Below, piece after piece: positions 25,784-35,705 of a DNA stretch of 64,000 nt (position 1 is its first letter; the number at the start of each line of letters is the position of its first letter). The DNA is from Exophiala sp. HKRS030 (lineage: Eukaryota; Ascomycota; Eurotiomycetes; Chaetothyriales; Herpotrichiellaceae), in NCBI GenBank assembly GCA_023897205.1, contig JAHWDD010000007.1:3410001-3474000 (forward strand), read 5' to 3'. The notes below the pieces were generated by a model that made no database searches, had not been told where the DNA came from, and saw only the letters and a list, made by a program, of their open reading frames with translations. Made by a program: the position numbers and the translations under genes.

Positions 25784-27660
25784 TCAGAACATGATGTTTG
25801 GGTAACCTTCCAGATCTTCGGGATGATACATGGCGGCAAAATCAGTCTCGTTGACGGTACCATAGGCGAATGCGTCAAGAGCTGACATTTGTTGATATTC
25901 CGCCAAGTTGTACTGATATAGATTTGTTGTCTGTTGGACGTGTTGAGTTGCAATTGGAAAAGACGGGTGGGGTGGCTGAGTTTGGGCGTGGCCACGAACG
26001 TGGTTTTGGGCCTGAACCTGTACCCGAGCCTGAGCTTGAGAGTGAGCTTGAGCTTGAGCCTGAGCTTGAACTTGGGCTCGGGGTGGGGGTTGATTTTGGG
26101 TTTGGACTTGAACTTGCGCCTGGGCTTGAGATTGAGATTGAGGTTGTGGTTGTGGTTGGGGGCGAACTTTGGTCTTTGATTTCTTCTTTTGCTGCGTCGA
26201 CTCGGGTTTTTCCGACGACTTTGGTGGAGAGGATGGCAATTCAATCAAACGTTGAGGACGATTAGAACTCATGTTGGGAGGAATCGAGTTAAAGGCTGGA
26301 ATGTCGCTGTAGAGTTCTGGAAAACGTTCAAACATTTCCGGGCCCATGGCCCAACATTTGATGTCTCTCAGGCGTTCGTCGAACTGCGCCGAAACCTTGT
26401 ACAGACCGGTGCCGACTTCACGAGTATAGCAATCACGGAATTCGTAAGGCCATAGGACTCGCATGCCTACGCAAAACAGGTCCCAAAATTCATTGCCGCA
26501 GTAGTCGTGCTCATTGAAGATGAAGCGTTCGCGGACACCAGGCCAGGCAAAGAAATCGATTGCATAGGAATGAGCAATCTTTTGTGCAGGTCTTCTCATG
26601 TACCACGGGGAAGACGAGAGTATCGCTCGGATGAGGCTTCGGTGTGAAATTGTAAGAGAGTGTGCATGGCGCGAAGAATGGCGAGGCGTTCGGTGGCGGC
26701 ACATCGCTGGAAGAGGAGTTGATCGATACGTTTGAGAATGTGCCACGAGGGGTGAAGAGGACCTCTCCTTTCGACGGCGTCCCATCCCTCGAGGACGGCG
26801 CGAACGGGGACATCATCACACATGGCATCCGAGGTTGGACCGACTTGATCATCCCAGTCAAAGCGCTCGGAGAGAACTTCATTGGCATATTTCCAGTAGC
26901 TCCCGCGCCAGACGGATTTCTGGCCCGGAGCACGATCTGGACCGTGACAGTTGTTGCACGTACAATCACTGTTTGAAGTGGCCCAGGCATTGGCATAGAC
27001 TGAAGCGGTAACATCAGGATCTCTGATGGGCTTGGTGCGAACCAAAGTCTGACTTGTGGACTGAGGACTGTCACTATCGAAACGCTCAATGTGAGGACCA
27101 AAGAGGATTTCCGGAGATGGGACCGAGGTGATGGGCATGGGCTCAAAGTTGGCCAAGTCAAAGGTTGAGGAAAGGGTGGGCTCGGCGAGAAGATTGACCT
27201 TGTTAGATCTTGTGGCGGTAAAGGGGATGTTGCGGGACAAAGTGTCGAGGTTTGGTTTCTGATCTTCGTCGTCGGCATCGTCAAACATGATGTGGGATGC
27301 GGCATTTGTTGAAGATTCTCTTGCGTGGCGGTCGTCTGCAGCTTTTGAGGCCTTGTGAATTTCCATGGCCTTTTGAATGTCCTTGAGGGTTTTGGACATG
27401 GCGTCCCTCTCGACCTCGATATCTTGCAGTTGCCGCATCAAAGTGGCGACCTGTCCACTGGAATCCTGGTGTCGGAAATCTTCGACGAGCCCTTCGAGGT
27501 AGGCAATGCGACTCTTGGTCCTCTCTCTGGCCTGTCGCTGACATCGTCGGTCGATCTCGCGCTTTTTGAGGCGGCGTGAAGAGACGGTCTGTGAGTTGTT
27601 GGGGTCATGGGGATCGGAGGATTGTTGAGCGGCGGTGGTCGTCGAGGTGCGTGCGGCCAT
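25784..27660 (-). CDS. bZIP transcription factor with DUF3425 C-terminal domain; one apparent 1-nt loss
   Basis: 625 aa if one base is added at 26607-26610. The start ATG at 27660 gives MAARTSTTTAAQ. Basic region about residues 29-55: RRLKKREIDRRCQRQARERT, followed by a short zipper-like coil (IAYLEGLVEDF, VATLMRQLQDIEVERDAM). A second conserved segment, SVWRGSYWKYANEVLSERFDWDD, then DUF3425 (LLQFHTEASSERYSRLP, PWYMRRPAQKI, YAIDFFAWPGVRERFI, NEFWDLFCVGMRVLWPYEF). The frame breaks at RYSRLP|: one extra C joins P to PWYMRRPAQ. The C-terminal 150 residues hold a Gln/Ala/Val alternating tract, encoded by about 26020-26170, likely disordered. Such factors are nuclear regulators, mostly of unknown targets. 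It is the first of two DUF3425 bZIP genes in the window. Confidence 0.88.
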
Positions 27661-27957
27661 GATGGTTGATCAAGGTGTGTGGTTGGTTGTATGTGGGGTC
27701 ATGCAAAAGGTGATGCTAAGGAAGGGCTGGAGGAGATGATGATGAAGGAATTGAGGTGGTGAGGGTTTTGAGGGAGGGTAGGAAGGAGATATTTGAGTGA
27801 GAGGATGATCGGGCTGAGGGGTGAGTCGACATGTATAAGACCAGATTGAAGGTTGTCGAGGGTAGAGGCAAAGTCAAGGTCAAAGTCAAGGTAGAGCGAG
27901 GTAGAGAAGATAGAGAAGAGAACATTGCGGTTAGGTTCGTTGGTGGCACTGACCAGG

Positions 27958-27994
27958 TGGGTTGGTTGGTTGGTTGGTTGGTTGGTTGGTTGGT
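27958..27994. repeat. GGTT tetranucleotide microsatellite
   Basis: Nine tandem GGTT units about 300 bp upstream of the bZIP start. Confidence 0.9.
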
Positions 27995-29067
27995 CGGTCG
28001 ATTGGCTGGTGTGAGAGAAAGTTCGAATGTGCTTTGAAAGTGGCTAACTAAACCCCAGACTTTGCTCGGTGTGGGTCAGAAAAGGCCGTCGGCTTGTCTC
28101 GCGGGGTCAAGGACTCAAGGACCAACGTCGACATTTTTCTTCCTTGTGGCTCCGTGGTTCCGTGGTAGGTGAAGGGCACTAGGCGGTAGGCACTAAGTGG
28201 CAGGCACTAAGTCTAACTAGTTTCGTAGGAGGCCCCAGAGTGTTTTGGTTGGTTCAAGGTTGGCACGGTTGGCTAGTTTGGTACATTACAGGCACCTAAG
28301 TAGGTACCTGGTCGTGCTAGTACATTACTCCGTACTCCGTACTGGGAGTCATTTGGCAGTTTGTTAGTCTGATCTCATGTCACTACAGTACTTCAGTCCC
28401 ACCCTGGAATCCATGTTCAATCAAACGCATGAAATGTCGAACAAGAGACACCAATTTACCTACGGGGTAGTGGGTAGTTGGTAGTTAGTTCAGAATGCAA
28501 GGCTCTTGGTAGACCCCTGGAACAAGGACCAAGGACCAAGGACGATGGATCTCGCTGAAGAATCAAGAGCTTCCAGAAAGCGAAAAGACCAGGGGGCGAT
28601 CTTCTGGCGTTGGTGTACCAGGTGAGGAGCTAAAGGCAAGCGAAAACAAAGAGGGATGCGATGGGATGCGATGAGATGGGATTCGCAATTGACAGATGTT
28701 GTCACTTTGTCTGTATGAGGCAAGGGTTCAAACACACACGAATCTTGGAAGATGTGATTGAGTCGATGCGTCGTGACCAGTTGGTTAGTGCGCGGTAGGC
28801 CGATGGAAGAGACTGTAGTCTGTAATCTGTAGTCTGTAGGATGGTGGAGGATGGTGTAAGATGCTGTCAAACATTGTAGATGGCCACAGTAGGTATAGCG
28901 TAGGCGTCGTCGCGGCCGCGGGGATGAGGGAACCAAAACCTGGCCAGGGGGGTCAGGCAAGATGGACAGGACAGGCAGGACAGGTAGGACAGGAAAGACA
29001 GGGAAGACAGGTTAGGCAACGGTGGGCATTGGAAGGGTCAAGCCTAGGGCTCTTTGAGTGTTTGGTG

Positions 29068-29118
29068 GCTTAGGGTTGTTAGGGTAGTTAGGGTAGTTGA
29101 TAGTTGGTTATTTAGGGT
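29068..29118. repeat. Degenerate telomere-like TTAGGG units
   Basis: Four TTAGGG hexamers, three of them within about 25 bp, separated by TTG or TAG spacers. The fungal telomere repeat is TTAGGG, but this tract is short and imperfect. Confidence 0.5.
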
Positions 29119-30947
29119 AAGCCAGGCGTGGACAGGCGACAGACGACAGGCTCCTTAGGCGACAGGCGACAGGGTTGGGGACTGTGGGCAGTGGCTCAGG
29201 TATTGGCCCTTGGAACTTGGCACCGACAAGAAAAGTCAGAAGGAGCACAAAAAGCCTAACTACTCCGTACATAGGCACCTGATAGGTACTGTAACTAACT
29301 AGTTAGTCTGTAGTGAGAGGACTCAGGCAGGGATCCAGGGATCCAGGGATTCAGGCCCTCAGGACCTTCAAGGCTACAGAGATTCGGCAAGTCACAAAGA
29401 TGAAGTCCAATCTACAGAGTACCCCGTACAGGCAAAGGCAAAGCGAAGCCGAGGGTATGATCGATGGAAACCGGGACTGTAGGCAGTAGCAGTACTCGGC
29501 AACCAGGTCGGGAGATCATTGGTGGTTTGATTCCTCGGGCATGGAGTGTGTCGGGTTTGCGCAGGTGTCGGGCATGTCACATGTCACGTTTGGATGGCAT
29601 TGGTCATCCATGCTCATCCCTGGTCATCCATGCTCTCGCAAGGTCACGAATCACGATCGAAGACAAGTTGTGCATGAGTGCATGAGTTAGGTGGTTAGGT
29701 ACGGAAGAAGAAGGATGAAACGGCGGCGGCGGTGGCGGCGACCGGACGTGGAATTCCTCGATCGTACTCCGTAGATCCTGGATCCTAGCTCCTCAGACAT
29801 TGTCCAAAGGTCAATCCGAACGTTTTTGCCAAGTTCTAGTTAGTACAAGGTCTGACGGAACTAACCGACGCAAGTCTCTTCAGATGATGGACCTGGGTAG
29901 GTATCATGCATAATTCAACCAAACCTGCAACTTGTACTTGTGTGGCTTGTGTTCGGCAGAGTAGATACTAAACACCTATGGAACCTATGGAACCCATGGA
30001 ACCCATGAACCTCGTTTTGGCCCCAAGTACAGGGGGAGATGAACACTGAACAACACCTGAACAGTACCGAGTTCGGAGTCCGGAGCATTGAGTAACAGAG
30101 TAACAGAGGTCGGTATATGGCCGACGGGCTCTCACGGGCTCTCACGGGCTCTCTCGGGCTCTCTGTTGGCCAAGGACGGGCTCAGGTAGGACCTGCCTGG
30201 GATGAAAAGAACCTAAATAGGCAGTTACTCAACTGTCTACCAACTGTGTCCCAACCGTGTCCCAACCATGTACCAACCATGTACCAGCTCCAAAAAAGCA
30301 GCTTCACACACCATGACACGCAAAAGTCCAACCGGAATGAATGTGAGCCATGTCCTATCCAAGATCAGATTTCATGTCGCTTCGGCCCTTGGTGAGTCCT
30401 CTTCGTATGTACTCCGTCCTATGGCTTGGGCTGAAGTGACCTCTAAGTTTACTAGGTACATACCAAGTAGGTACTCTGTAGATCTTGAGTGGCACTAGTG
30501 GCCAACTCCCAACTAGTCCGTCCCAGGCAAGGGCTGGTTCCTTAGGTGCTTCCGGGCCATCTAATTATGTCCAGAGGAGTTGATTAGCACCTACTCCGTA
30601 AACCAGGCGCAACTGGGGCGGCCCAAGTTACAGACAACTTACAAGCCCCAAGAAGCCCCTCAGACCTACTCGGTCCTAGGTGCCGTCCTGCCTCTAGTTA
30701 GGCTTGAAGCCGGGGTCAGAATTCAACTACTCCGTAGTTAGTTACACTAGAAGTTTTCAATCGCAATTCCAGAAGGCTTTTAGCTCCTTCGAATCGACGA
30801 GAACTTTGCCAACCGGGCCAACTTCGCCAATTCGACAAATGCCATCCTTGTCCTTCTGCTGCAAAACCTAGCCCACAAATCTGCCACATGGCAATGAGGG
30901 CATCTAGCTCCGTACTCCGTAGCCACCTACTGCCCTAGTTACTCCCC

Positions 30948-31045
30948 TACTCCCCTACTCCCCTACTCCCTTACTCCCCTACTCCCTTACTCCCCTGCTT
31001 CCCTAGTCCCTCCCTCCCTAGTCCCTACCTCCCTCCCTAGTCTGT
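30948..31045. repeat. Degenerate CTCCCCTACT / CCTCCCTAGT repeat
   Basis: About ten decayed pyrimidine-rich 8-10 bp units in tandem. Confidence 0.75.
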
Positions 31046-32530
31046 ATGTCGTACGCACACCTCATCTTGTTTCGCATTACCGCCCTCCCCCGTCTCCTTC
31101 TTGTTTCCCCCCTCCCATAATATCATGTATGTACCTCAAGAACCGAGATGCAACATACCCACCAACATACCTACCTCCTACTCACCTACCTGCTGTACTC
31201 CATACATATCACCCATGAAGCAATGGAATCGGTCCGCCTGGCGCCCAGCTTGCGTGCTCATCTCATTACTAATTCAATCGGACCTCGATCAACAGCTGTA
31301 AGATAACTCGTTTGACGCCGGGCTGAGCCGTCGTGTCGAGGTCCATACTTGATCCCCTTGACAACTTGGCCAATGCCATCGTATCTGCAACTACCAAGTA
31401 CTACGGACTAAGTACTACTGGGTATCTAGGTAGGTAGTTACTCACTGCTTCAAGCTACCTTGTCGCTTCGACGGGCCGTGCATCTAAACGACCAACTCAA
31501 CTGTCCAAGACTCGAACAGATTTGATGCAGAAAATACGACTGTGACTACCTACAGTACCTCCTACACTACCTCCTACCCACCGACTAACTACTAACCAAC
31601 ATAGTCACCATAGTCAGCCACATGTTGCCGGATGAGTTCCTGTCGATCCCCGGCTTGTCTGTACGGAGTACCTGGCAACGCAATTTTGTAACTTGCACCA
31701 TCTTCTTCAGCTCAACGTGGCCTTTTGAGGCACGCAGATACTCCCTAGGTATTCTCGCTAGTCATGACCAAGAAACACCAAGAAACACCAATCAACCTCC
31801 TCCTTTCCTAGTAGATGCCTATCTCTACCCACCTTAGCGACATCACTCGTGACAAACCATCCTGATCAAGCCATCATGAAGCTACCACCAAGCTAAAGCG
31901 ACCGCGACCAGAAAAGCCACCATGCACCATCCCACGTGGCCAATGTACTCCGTACAGTAAACCATCCTTGTTGTCCACACGAATCGTCCTGCATGCATCT
32001 GCATCTGCATCTCCATCTCAATCACAGTCCAGCCCCTTTCACTCGCTCACTCACTGCCTTGTTGATCCTCGAGAACCCCGGTCCATTTTTCTTGAGATCA
32101 ACATCCAAACCACACTTGCCTCAAACCAGCATCCAACATGTTGCTAACTACCTGGTAGTCTTCCATCGCTGCCTTCCATTGCTTCTATCGCTTCTACCGC
32201 CCCATCTCCACTCCCTCCATCTCCATCTCCATCTCCATCTCCTCCTACTCCTCCTACTCCTCCTCTTCCCTCCTCGCCCCATTCCTCTGCACTTTTTCCC
32301 GCCCGCTCCCTTCTGACTGGCTTCGGTGTATTGTTTCCATCTCAACCGGGCTCTGTTTCACGGTACTTTCTCCTTTCCTCGCAAGCCACGCGTACGTACT
32401 TGATCTGTATCCGAGATCATTTCAATGCGAGCTTCCCATTTCGATTCACCGCTTAACGCTTAACGCTTGACCTGGGCAGACAAACAACCCAAGTGACCAG
32501 TAACCAGCCAGGCAAGACAGGTAGGTCCGG

Positions 32531-32637
32531 TAGCTCAGGTAGATCAGGTAGCTCAGGTAGATCAGGTAGCTCAGGTAGATCAGGTAGCTCAGGTAGATCA
32601 GGTAGCTCAGGTAGATCAGGTAGCTCAGGTAGCTCAG
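32531..32637. repeat. 18-bp minisatellite (TAGCTCAGGTAGATCAGG unit)
   Basis: About six near-perfect tandem copies, ending about 190 bp before the tRNA-Gly gene. The Tyr/Leu/Ser frame it creates on the minus strand is a by-product. A partial echo of the edge (TAGCTCAG then TATTCAC) recurs at about 33592. Confidence 0.9.
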
Positions 32638-32824
32638 ATATTCACTACCCACCCTCTGTCTCACCTTGACCCCTTCACCACTTCACTCCCTCCCACCGCC
32701 CCTTCCGCTCCCTCGCAATCACTCAAACACCCAAACACCCCAACAAGACAAACACTTCAGACCCACTTTCGAAATCTCCTTCAACATCTGATCCCTCTCT
32801 CTGCGAGATCAACGCGGAAAACAC

Positions 32825-33184
32825 GGCGGCATAGTGCAGTGGTTAGCACATCCCTCTCCCACCAGTGAATCACCCCAACTCACCGAAACTTCCTCAGAAA
32901 GAAAAACGAGTCAGTTGAGTCCAGAGAGTGTCGATCCCCTCGCCCCTTCCAAGGAAGGACCCAAGCAGAAACCCCTTCCTTGGTTTGATATCTCAGGATG
33001 AGATTTTCGTGAAGCCCAGTCCATCAAGGACACAGCATATGGGACTATCACAGCACAGAAAAAAAGGGGGGCGAGAGAGATTCAAATCGACAGTAACATA
33101 CATCTCTGAAAGACTCCAGGAGTTCGGTGGCATGGCACAGCAAAAGGGTTCAGGGAAGACCTTGGTTCGAATCCGAGTACCGCC
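32825..33184 (+). tRNA. tRNA-Gly(CCC): tRNA-Gly (anticodon CCC) with a 289-nt intron
   Basis: 5' exon 32825-32861, intron 32862-33150, 3' exon 33151-33184; mature length 71 nt before CCA. Acceptor 32825-32831 pairs with 33178-33184 at six of seven positions (one C-A mismatch). The D stem GTGC/GCAC is perfect, with loop AGTGGTTA. The anticodon stem TCCCT/AGGGA is perfect. The loop is CTCCCAC with CCC at 32858-32860. The variable loop is AGAC. The T stem CTTGG/CCGAG has one G-T pair and loop TTCGAAT. The intron sits one base 3' of the anticodon, as nuclear tRNA introns do. The intron end GGG can pair with the anticodon, and C32 can pair with the third-last intron base G, the pair expected by the splicing endonuclease. 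A box and B box (GGTTCGAATCC) are intact. The intron length is extraordinary; nuclear tRNA introns are normally well under 100 nt. Confidence 0.85.
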
Positions 33185-33194
33185 AGAGCATTTC

Positions 33195-33200
33195 TTTTTT
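33195..33200 (+). terminator. RNA polymerase III terminator of tRNA-Gly
   Basis: Run of six T, 10 nt after the last tRNA base, preceded by TTTC. This supports a functional transcription unit whose 3' half belongs to the tRNA. Confidence 0.75.
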
Positions 33201-33204
33201 GGAC

Positions 33205-33560
33205 TTTTGCTTTCTGTTGTACGGTTTAGTTTATATCTTTTTCTATCTATTGCTAGTTATCGTAGTAGAACGAACGAAATAAAGTCTTACTTCTCTTTTT
33301 CTATTCTTATTCTTCTAGAATCTACGACTTCTAAGCAAGGTAGATAGGTAATATAGAACTAATAAGTTAGGAGATAGGAGAGTATATCCATATTCCTCCA
33401 CGTTATCCTCTTCTTCTTCTTTTTATTCCTAAAGAGCTAGAAGGAAAGATCTAAGCTAGAAATCCGCAACGATCAACGATATTATAGCATCGTTATTACA
33501 GTTAATATATTTAATAAGTTAATACAGTAAGAAAGCCATCGACTACGACTACGACTACTT
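33205..33560. repeat. TA-rich, CpA/TpG-depleted relic (possible RIP-mutated element)
   Basis: About 350 bp directly 3' of the tRNA gene with a base composition unlike its surroundings. By hand count, 33241-33540 has roughly 40 TpA steps but only about 10 CpA plus TpG, while CpG steps remain. That is the signature of repeat-induced point mutation, which converts CpA to TpA. No open frame or terminal repeat survives to name the element. Confidence 0.4.
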
Positions 33561-33710
33561 TTACCTTCCTACACCCGACCAAGTTTACCAGTAGCTCAGG
33601 TATATTCACGTTCGTTCTCCTGTCCTCTTCCTATCCCTATTATTCTTGCCTACTAGATACTATACGATACCAGGTACTTACTTACTTCCTTACCTTACGC
33701 TATCTTCTAC

Positions 33711-33850
33711 TTCTTCTTCTGCTTCTGCTTCTTCTTCTTCTTCTTCTTCTTCTTCTTCTTCTTCTTCTTCTTCTTCTTCTTCTTCTTCTTCTTCTGCTTC
33801 TGCTTCTTCTTCTTCTGCTTCTGCTTCTGCTTCTGCTTCTGCTTCTTCTA
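33711..33850. repeat. TTC/TGC trinucleotide array
   Basis: About 45 trinucleotides, mainly TTC with interspersed TGC, giving a pure pyrimidine core. Confidence 0.92.
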
Positions 33851-34034
33851 CAAGTCCAAGTCTGAGCGGTATGAACAGGGAGGGAGAGTATACCAACTCA
33901 AAGTCTACTCCGTCCTTTACACCACCTAACCTACTCTCTATTACCTTGTCTTGTCTTGTCTTATCCTGTCCTGTGATGCCTTGCCCTGCCTTTGTCCTGC
34001 CTTGCCTTGCCTTGTATTTCAAAGGCCTTGCTAG

Positions 34035-34062
34035 ACCTATACCTATACCTATACCTATACCT
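34035..34062. repeat. ACCTAT hexanucleotide repeat
   Basis: About four and a half tandem units. Confidence 0.85.
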
Positions 34063-34326
34063 CGTAACGAACAAGATCTAGGACTCCACGAGATCACGCA
34101 CGCACGTACGCACGTACGCACACACGACTTGACTCGTCGTGGTCTTCGCCATCGCCATGCTCAAGTGCCCAAGTGATCAAGTGATCAAGGCAGTACACAG
34201 TACACAGTATAGAGTACATATGTGCTCAAGCCTTCATCAGGTCAACCCAGAGCAAGGACACGAGATTCGAAATTCGACCTTCGAGAGCCGCTTGGATGGA
34301 GGAGGTATGTGATTCAACATCCTCTC

Positions 34327-34416
34327 AGGACTGAGGACTGAGGACTGGGGACTGAGGACTGGGGACTGAGGACTGGGGACTGAGGACTGGGGACTGAGGA
34401 CTGGGGACTGAGGACT
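34327..34416. repeat. 14-bp minisatellite (GACTGAGGACTGGG)
   Basis: About six near-perfect head-to-tail copies. Confidence 0.9.
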
Positions 34417-34697
34417 CTACTCCTGTCCTGGCCTGTCCTACCACCAGCGGTTCTGGTTCTGGTCCTGGTTCTAATCCATGGTATTCTTTCTCTTTCGCGG
34501 TGTTTCTTTCCAAATCCCTCCCTCGGTGCTGTGATTGATCTCTGCGAGGCAGGACTTCGAATCATACCATACCAGACTATACCAGACTATACCATACTAT
34601 ACCATACCATATCGTGGTCCAAACTCTACCACGGAACAGAGCAAGAGCAGGGAGACAGAGACGAGACGAATCAAAAAACAAAACAAAGGGGAAAGGA

Positions 34698-34699
<2 letters not shown>

Positions 34700-34740
<41 letters not shown>
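34700..34740. repeat. GA dinucleotide microsatellite
   Basis: About twenty GA units, part of a polypurine run reaching 34822. Confidence 0.92.
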
Positions 34741-34743
<3 letters not shown>

Positions 34744-34765
34744 ATACAAGAGAAGAAAAGGAGAC

Positions 34766-34822
34766 GAAAAAGAAAAGAAAAGAAAAGAAAAGAAAAGAAA
34801 AGAAAAGAAAAGAAAAGAAAAG
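34766..34822. repeat. AAAAG pentanucleotide microsatellite
   Basis: About eleven perfect AAAAG units; all purine on the plus strand. Confidence 0.92.
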
Positions 34823-35705
34823 GGAACGATGTCTTCATGACGGACATAACCTTAGGACTGCCTGCCTAGCTGGCTGGGCTGGCTTGCTGGTTGGCTTGCT
34901 GGCTCTGCGTGGACGACCATGGACCATGGACAAGTGCTTACGGTTGGGCGACTTGTCGGTTTGAAGCAGGAAAAGAAAAGAAAAGAAACTCCCCAAAGGA
35001 AATACCCTTGGTTCTCAACTTCTCAGTTGTTTCAATGGTCAGGGGCTTGCATCTGTATCGAGCAAAATGCTTGAACGCTGAACGCTGGCTAGCCGTGACC
35101 ACTGCGTGGCTTCGGTTCGGTTCGGCCATGTGTTGGTTGATTGAATCAGGACAAGACATGGGAAGGGAAATTATACTTGGTTCTCGGTCCCTTCAATGGT
35201 CATGCACTCAAATTTGCCTCTAGCAAACCCTAAAGACTGACACTATGGTCATGCTATCTGATCCTGCCGGCTGGAACGGCGTTTCCTATGACTGTCTACA
35301 TGCATTTCTTCATTCCTTGTGTCCCTATTTGTCCCTATTCCCGGGGATCGGTCTCTGTTTACCGGCTTATGTGTTTCTCTTCGTCTCGTGTAATTCGTCC
35401 AACTGCCTCTTGGAAGTCGTGTGTGTCATCAGTCGAATCGTCGTGAGTTCATCAGTATTTCACCTATCTCGTGGCATAATCAATCATTGGTGGTCCTTCA
35501 AGGCTTCCACACCTTCCAGCTCATTCATATTTGTCGAAACTCCGCTGTGAAGAGAAAAAACTCCATCTTGTGCACAAACTCTGACATGTGTATCTGGTCC
35601 TGCCATGGATCGAATCTGAATGTTGTAGCAGATAATCATCTGTACTTTGAAAAAGTGGCATCTCGTGAGGTATGCAGCGGCCGAGGACGGCCTGGATTGG
35701 AAAAG

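Larger units (their letters stand above)
27661..32824. other. Gene-poor, repeat-rich block II (left of the tRNA gene)
   Basis: 5.2 kb without a supported protein gene. It contains GGTT, GACAGG, CTCCCCTACT and CTCCAT tandem runs, degenerate TTAGGG units (29068-29118), and an 18-bp minisatellite at 32531-32637. Nine copies of the 9-mer TACTCCGTA/TACGGAGTA lie at 28326, 28333, 29261, 29765, 30592, 30728, 30913, 31662 and 31946. Open frames are short and follow the repeats. Confidence 0.6.
33561..35705. other. Gene-poor, repeat-rich block II (right of the tRNA gene)
   Basis: 2.1 kb with TTC/TGC trinucleotide, ACCTAT, 14-bp GACTGAGGACTGGG, GA and AAAAG tandem arrays in sequence, then about 880 bp (34825-35705) with short non-coding-looking frames. 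The poly-Ser frame across the TTC array and its poly-Glu antisense are repeat products. Confidence 0.6.

Noticed and set aside
32446..32664. Tyr/Leu/Ser repeat protein on the minus strand
   Set aside because: It is the translation of the 18-bp minisatellite, which is divisible by three and so stays open.
32928..33347. 139-codon frame across the tRNA-Gly intron
   Set aside because: It runs through the tRNA 3' exon and the Pol III terminator and shows no protein family; the tRNA structure explains the conserved part better.
33646..34176. Poly-Ser protein and its poly-Glu antisense
   Set aside because: Both come from the TTC/TGC trinucleotide array.
34531..34964. Arg/Glu/Lys repeat frames
   Set aside because: Products of the GA and AAAAG microsatellites in three frames.
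27661..35705. CRISPR array or integron-like structure
   Set aside because: Repeats are simple tandem arrays without unique spacers, and the genome is eukaryotic.
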